In this document: positions 32,980-39,532 of the stretch, piece after piece
Layout: each line of letters opens with the position of its first letter
Numbering within the stretch: position 1 is the stretch's first letter
Assembly: GCA_964519905.1 (NCBI GenBank)
Contig: CAZFLN010000008.1
Location: 1-47,350 of the forward strand
Source of the DNA: CAZFLN01 sp964519905
Lineage (GTDB): Bacteria; Patescibacteriota; Microgenomatia; UBA1400; UBA1396
Direction of reading: 5' to 3'
Length of the DNA: 47,350 nt
Translations under genes and position numbers: made by a program
The notes under the pieces: model-generated
What the model saw: only the letters and a program-made list of their open reading frames with translations
Databases searched by the model: none
Told to the model about the DNA's origin: nothing

Positions 32980-33466
32980 ATTCCAAAGAGTTTTGTCTCG
33001 TCAGGGTCAATCTTTAATTGAAGTAACGTTTGCTGCTGCGGTAGTTGGCTTGGTCCTGGTGGCTGTGCTTTCTCTTGTTATCGCCTCTCTGAGACAAGCG
33101 AGAATTTCCCTGGAGCAATCACAGGCGACTCAAAGTGGTCAGGTTGTAATTGAATGGCTGCGCGCGCAACGGAATCAAGAGGGCTGGGGAAGTTTCTCTT
33201 CCTCTTTGGCGGCACAAGGGAGTAATCCGCTTGTGGCTTGTGTGCCTGTTCTTCCAGATGACTTCAGTACTTGGTTGTCCGGGAGTTTGGGGCCGTGTGA
33301 CAGAGTTCAGGACAGAGTTCCTGGAACGGAGATGACTCGAGAAGTTGAGATCTCACTTCAGGGAACGCCTGTAAATGCTGTTTTTGTCAACGTGATTCTT
33401 ACCCGACCAGGCAGTGATGGACTTATTGAAAATAGATTGCAAACGGAGTTTTCACCATGGGAGTAA
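32963..33466 (+). CDS. Prepilin-like protein 5 (PilV-like)
   Basis: 167 aa from ATG 32963, with GGGAGG (32952-32957) 5 nt ahead, overlapping gene 4. The leader MFVRTRFQRVLSRQG precedes QSLIEVTFAAAVVGLVLVAV; Gln in place of Phe at +1 and SLIEV are usual for PilV/GspI-type minor pilins. The remainder is mainly beta and not further classified. Confidence 0.72.
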   Translation: MFVRTRFQRVLSRQGQSLIEVTFAAAVVGLVLVAVLSLVIASLRQARISLEQSQATQSGQVVIEWLRAQRNQEGWGSFSSSLAAQGSNPLVACVPVLPDDFSTWLSGSLGPCDRVQDRVPGTEMTREVEISLQGTPVNAVFVNVILTRPGSDGLIENRLQTEFSPWE

Positions 33467-33987
33467 CTCGCTTTTCTTTGGTTTTGAAGCAAGTATCAAA
33501 AAATAAGCGCGGCTTTACCTTGATTGAATTATTGGCTGTGGTACTGATCACGGCTGTGATTAGTGTTGTTTCGGTTGGTGTGTTTGTGAATTCGCAGGTG
33601 CGTGGAAACAAAGCCCGCGCTGTTTCAGTGGTGCGTCAACAAGGTGTCAGTATTACAGATCAACTTGATTTTCTGATTCGTGGTTCTAGAGGAATCCCAG
33701 AAGGAGCTCTTTGCACTAGCGGTCTTTCTGAACTCACACTCGAAACTTCTTCAGGGGAAAATACGGTGCTATCCTTGGTTGATTCTCGTGTGGCTTCGAA
33801 CAGCACGTTTCTTTCTTCTGACACGGTTCGAGTTTCCGCTCTCGCTTTTTCCTGTATCCCAGCCGCAAGCATTGGTGGAGCAAATATTTCGTATAGTTTT
33901 ATTGTGGAAGTCGGAGACCAGATTATTTCACCTGATTCTTATTTTTCTCAAGAGTATCAGTCAAACGTGAATATTCGCTCATATTAA
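33457..33987 (+). CDS. Prepilin-like protein 6 (PilW-like)
   Basis: 176 aa. ATG 33457 overlaps the gene 5 stop by 10 nt. The leader MGVTRFSLVLKQVSKNKRG is followed by FTLIELLAVVLITAVISVV. The ensuing helix and SVVRQQGVSITDQLDFLIRGSRG resemble PilW/GspJ minor pilins. Two Cys lie far apart. It probably ends the transcription unit that starts at 31168. Confidence 0.72.
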   Translation: MGVTRFSLVLKQVSKNKRGFTLIELLAVVLITAVISVVSVGVFVNSQVRGNKARAVSVVRQQGVSITDQLDFLIRGSRGIPEGALCTSGLSELTLETSSGENTVLSLVDSRVASNSTFLSSDTVRVSALAFSCIPAASIGGANISYSFIVEVGDQIISPDSYFSQEYQSNVNIRSY

Positions 33988-34052
33988 AAGTATTGTTGCG
34001 GACAAAAATTCATTTGCAAAAAGGCTATTGAGAAGTGTTACACTGGATGTAT

Positions 34053-34847
34053 ATGTCGAAGGTATCGCGTTTTTCTCAGTCTGGACAAGTCGGAGTCGCC
34101 GTTATTTTTATGATGGTTTTGATGTCCACTGTAGGATTTACTCTGGCAACTCGTGCGGCCAGAGATGTTCAAACGGCTCGCCAAACACAAGACGCAACCC
34201 AAGCCTTTACTGCAGCAGAGGCGATTGTCGAACGGGTACTCTCCTCTTCTGAATCCGATCTGGAGCAAGAGCCCAGTGAAGACAACTACACAGATCTAGA
34301 AAATATTGAAGGTTCGTATCGTGTCTCTGCCGAAAGCGAACTTGATTTCCGTGTGGCAGAGGGTGAAGTTGTTGAAATACCACTTTTTTCTCCTGGGAAT
34401 CCTCCCGCGAGTATGACTGGCAATTCGGTAGCAATTGAGTGGGCCGAGTCTACAGATTGCTCTGATGAACCAGCTTCGTTAATTATTTCTGTAGTGAATG
34501 GCACAGAATCCTCGCTGAGAACCTTTGCTTCCGCTGGGTGTGATCGAGGTTCGGATAATATTCCGATTTCAGTTGCCTCTCCTACTCGCTTTGCTCGGAG
34601 ATTTGTAGTTCCACTGCAAGCCGGTGATACAGCAGTGCGTGTTATGCCTTTATACAGTGAAACTCCTGTTCTCGCACAAGCTGTTGGCGGATGGTCGGAG
34701 CTTCCAACTCAGATGTATCGAATTTCTTCTCAAGCACAAAATGCTCAAGGTCGAGAAACCAAGGCTGTGCAAGTTGATCGTTCTCGAGATTCTGCGCCAG
34801 GTATTTTGAACTTTGCACTTGTATCAGGAAGCACAATTGTGCAGTAG
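34053..34847 (+). CDS. PilX-like minor pilin or exported pilus protein
   Basis: 264 aa from ATG 34053. The N-terminus MSKVSRFSQSGQVGVAVIFMMVLMSTVG resembles PilX/GspK: a short basic leader, a Gly-Gln cleavage context and a hydrophobic helix, but without the usual Glu5. AARDVQTARQTQDATQAFTAAEAIVERVL is typical of PilX. The C-terminal 180 residues are beta-rich. TACACT (34039-34044) lies 8 nt ahead and a TTGCAA 19 nt further up, so it may start a new transcript that continues into pilM. Confidence 0.68.
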   Translation: MSKVSRFSQSGQVGVAVIFMMVLMSTVGFTLATRAARDVQTARQTQDATQAFTAAEAIVERVLSSSESDLEQEPSEDNYTDLENIEGSYRVSAESELDFRVAEGEVVEIPLFSPGNPPASMTGNSVAIEWAESTDCSDEPASLIISVVNGTESSLRTFASAGCDRGSDNIPISVASPTRFARRFVVPLQAGDTAVRVMPLYSETPVLAQAVGGWSELPTQMYRISSQAQNAQGRETKAVQVDRSRDSAPGILNFALVSGSTIVQ

Positions 34848-34855
34848 GAAGAAAC

Positions 34856-35878
34856 ATGAAGACTGTTGGACTTGATATTGGTTCTTATTCAATAAAAGCG
34901 GTTCTCGGTGTACAACATCGAAGTTCTTTTGAAGTGCTTGAAGCGCTTGAAATAGCCAATCCACTTGGGGCGCTTTTGCCGGATTCACCACAAAAGCGAG
35001 AGACATTTGTCCAGGCTTTAAAAACTCTTTTCGAGTCGAGTTCTTTGCCGAAGCAGCGAATCCGCGTAAGTTTGTCTGAATCTTTAGTTTCCACCAAAAT
35101 TGTGAGAATGCCTTTGTTGAATGATGCTGAGTTAGCCTCTGCTATTCAGTGGCAAGTTGAACAGCACATTCCAATTCCACTCGACCAAATGCAGTATGAA
35201 TACACGGTGTTGAGACGAAGCCAGTCTCATGAAGCAGAACCCAGCATGGATGTGTTAATTATTGGAGTCAAGAAACAAGTGGTTGAGAGTCTGGCGGATA
35301 TTTTCTTAGACGTGGATTTGCATGTGGAAGGAATGGAAACAGAAACCCTTGCTCTTTTGCGGGTGGTGGAAACGATTGCTCCAGAATCAGAGAATGTAGC
35401 ATTACTCCATATTGGGGCTGCATCAGCCGTTATGACTTTTGTTGCCAATCGACAGTTTCAGTTTGTGCATGTTATGCCGATCGCTGGACAGTTATTTTCT
35501 CGCTCTGTAGAGAGTGGACTTTCTTTGGACTCAATTCGTGCTGAGGAGTACAAGCGAACCTATGGTTTGTTGCCCGATCAACTAGAAGGAAAAGTGGCTT
35601 CTGCCCTTTCTCCAATTATTACCTCTTTGAATCAAGAGATTCAGAAAGCGTTGCGATTTTATTCAACTCAGTATCCAAGTGCTCCGCTCCAGCGAGTATT
35701 TTTGTCAGGCGGATCTTTGTATCTGCCGAACTTATTGCCCACGATCTCGCCGGTAGTAAACACCGAGATTGTGCCGCTTGAACTTTCTTCTTTCCCAGCG
35801 ATTCAGTTCAAAACGGCTCTGCCACAAACAAGTCGGTTTAGTGTGGCCGTTGGTTTAGCAATGAAACAAAAGGTATAG
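34856..35878 (+). CDS. pilM: Type IV pilus assembly protein PilM
   Basis: 340 aa, actin/FtsA-like ATPase that binds PilN on the cytoplasmic side. The N-terminal VGLDIGSYSIKAVLG is the phosphate-1 motif. Also present are RMPLLNDAELASAIQWQVEQHIPIPLDQ, the PilM-type segment, VALLHIGAASAVMTFV (phosphate 2) and VFLSGGSLYLPNL (adenosine). AGGAAGA is a good ribosome site 4 nt ahead. It is followed by pilN- and pilO-like genes in the usual order. Confidence 0.93.
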   Translation: MKTVGLDIGSYSIKAVLGVQHRSSFEVLEALEIANPLGALLPDSPQKRETFVQALKTLFESSSLPKQRIRVSLSESLVSTKIVRMPLLNDAELASAIQWQVEQHIPIPLDQMQYEYTVLRRSQSHEAEPSMDVLIIGVKKQVVESLADIFLDVDLHVEGMETETLALLRVVETIAPESENVALLHIGAASAVMTFVANRQFQFVHVMPIAGQLFSRSVESGLSLDSIRAEEYKRTYGLLPDQLEGKVASALSPIITSLNQEIQKALRFYSTQYPSAPLQRVFLSGGSLYLPNLLPTISPVVNTEIVPLELSSFPAIQFKTALPQTSRFSVAVGLAMKQKV

Positions 35879-35885
35879 GCGCGGG

Positions 35886-36455
35886 ATGATTGCTCCTTCT
35901 ACTATTAACTTTTTCCGCCAACAAAGTCAGGAAGTCCAGAAACAGGATGATTTTGATACTTGGTTTTTTCGTGCAAGTGGTGGTTTTGGAGCGCTGTGTC
36001 TCTGTATTTTTGTCGGCGTGATTATATGGTGGCAATTGGGAGTGCGGTCGTTGGCCGAGGCTCGACAGCAAGAGGCGCAGCACAATCAAATTATCACTCG
36101 GTCTGGAGAAAATGAAGCACAGTATCTCAGTTTCGTAGCTCGTCTGGATGAACTTGCACAGCTCTTACAAAATCGAAACTCTAAAAAAGAGGCGCTTGAT
36201 TTCCTTTCCTTGTTGGTTCGCCCAGCAATTGGGTTTGATGCTATCAACTATGACGCAAAAGGCAAAAAACTGACTTTCCGCGTCTCGGCAGAGAGTGTGT
36301 TTTCGGTGGAAGAATTCCTAGAGGATCTTCGCCGACCTGACATTCAGGCCTACTACACCGATATTCAAGTGAGCAACATTCGTCGAGATGATCAAGGAAG
36401 TTACATCATGGAGCTGATCGTGACGCTTCGGGAGGCGCAGAACAATGGCAATTGA
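35886..36455 (+). CDS. pilN: PilN-like pilus assembly protein
   Basis: 189 aa. A cytoplasmic N-terminus (INFFRQQSQEVQKQ, matching the PilN region that binds PilM), one membrane helix (about 28-50), a coiled-coil stretch (about 52-95) and a small alpha/beta domain (YDAKGKKLTFRVSAESVFSV) are visible. The arrangement and the position after pilM support PilN; sequence identity alone would be weak. It overlaps the next gene by 11 nt. Confidence 0.75.
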   Translation: MIAPSTINFFRQQSQEVQKQDDFDTWFFRASGGFGALCLCIFVGVIIWWQLGVRSLAEARQQEAQHNQIITRSGENEAQYLSFVARLDELAQLLQNRNSKKEALDFLSLLVRPAIGFDAINYDAKGKKLTFRVSAESVFSVEEFLEDLRRPDIQAYYTDIQVSNIRRDDQGSYIMELIVTLREAQNNGN

Positions 36456-37335
36456 GAAATCAGTGTTCACTATTGATACGCCTCAATTCGATCTTCGTCG
36501 TATTTTGCAACGACGAGAGTTTGTGATAGGTGGCGCAATTCTTTTCGGGGCAGTTATTTTGCTCTTGGTTGCTTTTTTTGGCATCTGGCCAAGTAACACA
36601 AAGACTCGAACTGATCTGCAAAGAGTCCGTCAAACAAATGATATTGCCGCTCAACGCAGTCAAATTTTAAGTGAAATTTCTGAAGAAGATCGTCAAGATT
36701 TTGTTCGCATTGAGCGAACTCTTCCCGCGAGCAAAGAACCTCTTATTGTGTTGCGCGCTCTCCAAAATGTGGCGGATGAGGCTGGAGTGTCTGTTCGCAA
36801 GTTTGACACGTCTCCGGGTGTTGTTTCGACGGGATCGGCTGCTGTTCCGACTCGTAACCAGGCAGCTCGCAGGACACAATCGTTTCAAATTTCTGTTGAA
36901 ATGGAGGGTGGATTTCAGCAAGTAAAGGAGGCGCTTGAACTTCTCGAGTCTGCTGCTCCAATCATGGAGGTGACACAACTCAGTTTGGCACCTCGCTCTG
37001 GATCTTTTGATAATGAGGATTCGGCTGTCTTCCTCGCAACGGTACAAATTACATCCTATTTTTTCCCACCAACCGGAACAGCTCCTACTGGTATGGCCAG
37101 AAATCTTACTGGTGTGCAACGCTCTGCATTCGATACGGTTCGAGTGTGGCAGAATCGCATGCCAGTCAATATAACTCCAGAAATTTTCTCTCGAACGAAT
37201 TTATTCCGACTAGAGCAAGAGTCAATCCCGCTTGACCCTGGATTCGATGTGTTTGCTCCACTTGAACTTCTTCCAGAATCTGAGCCGCTTGAATCACAGC
37301 CTCAGATAACAGAAGAACCACCTCAATCTCTCTAG
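36445..37335 (+). CDS. pilO: PilO-like pilus assembly protein with extended C-terminus
   Basis: 296 aa. One membrane helix (about 27-49), a coiled coil (about 55-85) and a ferredoxin-like periplasmic domain (about 95-205: LIVLRALQNVADEAGVSVRKF, FQISVEMEGGFQQVKEALELLE) match PilO. The last 90 residues (Pro/Glu-rich, FDTVRVWQNRMPVNITPEIF) have no counterpart I recognise. It closes the pilus locus; no pilP or pilQ follows, as expected in a cell without an outer membrane. Confidence 0.75.
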   Translation: MAIEKSVFTIDTPQFDLRRILQRREFVIGGAILFGAVILLLVAFFGIWPSNTKTRTDLQRVRQTNDIAAQRSQILSEISEEDRQDFVRIERTLPASKEPLIVLRALQNVADEAGVSVRKFDTSPGVVSTGSAAVPTRNQAARRTQSFQISVEMEGGFQQVKEALELLESAAPIMEVTQLSLAPRSGSFDNEDSAVFLATVQITSYFFPPTGTAPTGMARNLTGVQRSAFDTVRVWQNRMPVNITPEIFSRTNLFRLEQESIPLDPGFDVFAPLELLPESEPLESQPQITEEPPQSL

Positions 37336-37366
37336 AGGCAAGTAATTGTATGAACGAATGTGAAAT

Positions 37367-37642
37367 TTACTCAGCGCTTGTTTCTGCTTCTTCTGCAGAT
37401 TCAGCTTCGTCTTCCGCCAAAGAAATACGGACACCCATATTCTCTTTCATGGCACGAACGCGAACTAAAGTTCGCAACGCTTCAATAGTGCGACCGCTGC
37501 GACCAATAACGTGACCTCGATCATCTGGATGGACATGCAGTAAGTACTCAACACGACCGTCTTCGAGCGTTACTTCTTGGACCTCAACCTCTTCAGGGTG
37601 AGAGACAAGATGGAGCAAAACGAATTCGATTAAGTTACGCAT
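37367..37642 (-). CDS. khpA: KH-domain RNA-binding protein KhpA
   Basis: 91 aa single KH domain. HPDDRGHVIGRSGRTIEALRTLV contains the RNA-binding GxxG loop (GRSG). The start MRNLIEFVLLHLVSHPEEVEV is typical. The acidic Glu/Ala tail (about 76-91) is low complexity. It lies 21 nt downstream of rpsP, the classical rpsP-khpA pairing, and acts in the cytoplasm on small RNAs or mRNAs. Confidence 0.94.
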   Translation of the reverse strand: MRNLIEFVLLHLVSHPEEVEVQEVTLEDGRVEYLLHVHPDDRGHVIGRSGRTIEALRTLVRVRAMKENMGVRISLAEDEAESAEEAETSAE

Positions 37643-37663
37643 GGAATCCTTTCGAGTGAACGA

Positions 37664-37906
37664 TTAGGCTTGTGCTTGGAACTTTTTGAAAAGACTGGCA
37701 ACAGTTTGGGTTGGCTGAGCACCCTTGGTGAGCCAAGCTTGATAGGCATCGACGTCGAAACGGATGTCTTTCTTGCCACCAAGTTGGCTATAGAAACCAA
37801 CTTGAGCAACAGCTTCGCCATCACGCTTACTGCGCTTTTCGGCAATTACAATTCGGTAGGATGGTTGACCGCGGCGGCCAACTCGGCTGAGTTTAATACG
37901 CAACAT
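37664..37906 (-). CDS. rpsP: 30S ribosomal protein S16
   Basis: 80 aa from ATG 37906; the longer open frame upstream lies inside rnc and is not used. MLRIKLSRVGRRGQPSYRIVIAEKRSKRDG and the C-terminal WLTKGAQPTQTVASLFKK are clear bS16. The -10 for this gene overlaps the rnc stop codon. khpA follows after 21 nt. Confidence 0.97.
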   Translation of the reverse strand: MLRIKLSRVGRRGQPSYRIVIAEKRSKRDGEAVAQVGFYSQLGGKKDIRFDVDAYQAWLTKGAQPTQTVASLFKKFQAQA

Positions 37907-37915
37907 AGAACACAA

Positions 37916-37921
37916 ATTATA
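37916..37921 (-). promoter_or_regulatory. Extended -10 of rpsP, containing the rnc stop codon
   Basis: On the minus strand TGT-TATAAT is an extended -10 lying 9 nt before ATG 37906. The TAA of rnc is the TAA within TATAAT. The leader would be only 1-3 nt. Confidence 0.5.
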
Positions 37922-38615
37922 ACACGTTATTTTCAGAAGGGAAGTATTTAACCAGTGCCGCGCTGGCCGCCGCCTGTTCTGCTTTTTGTTTACTCGCGCC
38001 GGAGCCAGTAATTGGGGTGTATCCATCAATGTGTACGGCAACAGAGAAAATCTTGGCGTGGTCAGGGCCGGTTTGGTCCACAACCGAGTATTCTGGGGTA
38101 CTCAGGGCTCGTGCTTGTACCACTTCTTGCAACTGAGACTTTGGATCCTTGGCAGATTGTGCCAGATCCAGGTCCTGTCGGCGGTCAATCAGTTCTCGCT
38201 GTAAAAACTTTCCAGCGACTGAGTAGCCATGTTGTTGATATATGGCACCGACAATAGCTTCAAACGTATCGGCTAAAACTGCCTCAGAGGCAGCTGCTTC
38301 TTCAGATACTTCTCCCTTACTCGTCACAAGCTGTTGTCCCAATCCAAGCCGCTGAGCTTCTTCAGCCAGTGACTCTGTTCGAACAATGTGGGCGCGCATC
38401 CGAGTGAGTTGTCCTTCGTCTACCGTGGGGTATTGCGTGAGCAGTACTTCGGAAACAAATAGTTCAATTACGGCGTCACCCAAGAACTCTAGTCGTTCAT
38501 TGGTCTCATGTCGGGCCACGTCTTGAGAGCGACGAGAACGATGCGTAAAGGCCAGTCCTCGTAACTCTGGATCAAGAGATTGAATTTCGTTTGGGAGGTC
38601 AGCGAGCGTAGTCAC
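37917..38615 (-). CDS. rnc: Ribonuclease III
   Basis: 232 aa. It cleaves double-stranded RNA (rRNA processing). The catalytic signature is NERLEFLGDAVIELFVSE (about 39-56) with the second acidic cluster in VLADTFEAIVGAIYQQHG (about 113-130). A dsRNA-binding domain follows (DPKSQLQEVVQARALSTPEY ... GSGASKQKAEQAAASAAL). It is 5 nt after the ACP-like gene, the acpP-rnc order common in bacteria. Confidence 0.97.
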   Translation of the reverse strand: MTTLADLPNEIQSLDPELRGLAFTHRSRRSQDVARHETNERLEFLGDAVIELFVSEVLLTQYPTVDEGQLTRMRAHIVRTESLAEEAQRLGLGQQLVTSKGEVSEEAAASEAVLADTFEAIVGAIYQQHGYSVAGKFLQRELIDRRQDLDLAQSAKDPKSQLQEVVQARALSTPEYSVVDQTGPDHAKIFSVAVHIDGYTPITGSGASKQKAEQAAASAALVKYFPSENNVL

Positions 38616-38620
38616 AAGTA

Positions 38621-38917
38621 TTACTCGAGCATTGCTTCTTCAATAATAGTGATAAGGTCGGCCAGATTTGAAATAGTTTGTTCATCCAAGTCTTGGACAA
38701 TGCTGCCAAGACGAAGTTCGACTTCGTATTTGTTATTTACTGAGTGGAGGAATCGAGCCAGTCCTTCGAGGTCGGCTTTTAGGTCAAAGTCTTCGATCAA
38801 GTCAGTTTCAAGTGAGAGATCAGAAAGATCGATTCCAAAGGTGTCGGAAAACAGCACAATCACCTCTTTTGCCAGAGGAGAAAGCACCTTATTGTTTTGT
38901 GTCACTGTTGTTGACAT
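38621..38917 (-). CDS. Acyl-carrier-protein-like protein lacking the phosphopantetheine serine
   Basis: 98 aa from ATG 38917, with AAAGGCG ahead. It has the four-helix ACP pattern: SPLAKEVIVLFSDTFGIDLSDL, then ETDLIEDFDLKADLEGLARFL, then VNNKYEVELRLGS and ISNLADLITIIEEAM. In ACP the second helix begins with DSL, whose Ser carries 4'-phosphopantetheine; here the aligned residues are K-A-D-L, without Ser. It therefore probably does not carry acyl groups in the normal way. The nusB-ACP-rnc context supports descent from acpP. It overlaps nusB by 29 nt. Confidence 0.7.
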   Translation of the reverse strand: MSTTVTQNNKVLSPLAKEVIVLFSDTFGIDLSDLSLETDLIEDFDLKADLEGLARFLHSVNNKYEVELRLGSIVQDLDEQTISNLADLITIIEEAMLE

Positions 38918-39308
38918 GATTCGCCTTTCGTCGGTCGTCAATATAGTTCCCGAGAACTCCGTGAATAAAATTCGGAGTCTCCTCACTGCCATACTCTTTG
39001 CTGACTTCAACAGCCTCGTTTACGACCACGGCAGCGGGAACATCGGTATACAGTAATTCATAAAGGGCTTGGCGAAGAATTGCAAGATCCAATTTATGAA
39101 AACTGTCTAGACCGTGCTTTGGCGCATAATGCAAAATAATGTCGTCAATTTTTTGTAAATGAGAAAGGAGCTCTGTAATAGAAAGAAATTGCTCCTGATC
39201 CGTTTGCGCAGGAGCTTCTGGTCCAATATCCTTAAAAAATTGCCACGAAAAAACAGCGGTTATACGCTCCAAACGTTTTTGGCGACGGGAATCAGTGGCA
39301 GGCTGCAT
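38889..39308 (-). CDS. nusB: NusB family transcription antitermination factor
   Basis: 139 aa all-helical protein. KRLERITAVFSWQF near the start and IDDIILHYAPKHGLDSFHKLDLAILRQALYELLYTDVPAAVVVNEAVEVSKEYGSEETPNFIHGVLGNY (read in parts, about 54-122) are the NusB core. It acts with NusE/S10 on rRNA transcripts. It lies between rpmF and the ACP-like gene on the minus strand. Confidence 0.94.
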   Translation of the reverse strand: MQPATDSRRQKRLERITAVFSWQFFKDIGPEAPAQTDQEQFLSITELLSHLQKIDDIILHYAPKHGLDSFHKLDLAILRQALYELLYTDVPAAVVVNEAVEVSKEYGSEETPNFIHGVLGNYIDDRRKANHVNNSDTKQ

Positions 39309-39320
39309 TTTCGAAGAAAA

Positions 39321-39470
39321 TTATTCTTGATCGGCAGAGCCTTTTTTCGCAGCACGGCGGTCTCGACTGGTTACATAAGTACCGCGTCCTGCCAGAGAAG
39401 AAATGTTCTTATCTTGACGACGTCGACCCTTGCGGCCGGTTGAGATTCTGCGTTTTGGTAGTGCACCCAT
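39321..39470 (-). CDS. rpmF: Ribosomal protein L32-like, without zinc cysteines
   Basis: 49 aa, found by reading the gap between recG and nusB. The N-terminus MGALPKRRISTGRKGRRRQD matches bL32 (M-x-x-PKRxxSxxRxxxRR). The C-terminal half, SLAGRGTYVTSRDRRAAKKG, contains no Cys, whereas most bL32 carry a CxxC...CxxC zinc ribbon; some natural bL32 forms lack it. AAAGGAAA is a good ribosome site 2 nt ahead of the ATG. The nusB start follows 12 nt after the stop. Confidence 0.78.
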   Translation of the reverse strand: MGALPKRRISTGRKGRRRQDKNISSLAGRGTYVTSRDRRAAKKGSADQE

Positions 39471-39532
39471 GGTTTCCTTTTAGTTGTTGTCTCGATTTTA
39501 TACGATCTCGAAACATATATTGTAGCAGAAAT

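Noticed and set aside
37907..38083. Extended S16 frame starting at 38083
   Set aside because: It lies within rnc in another frame; S16 begins MLRIKLSR at 37906.
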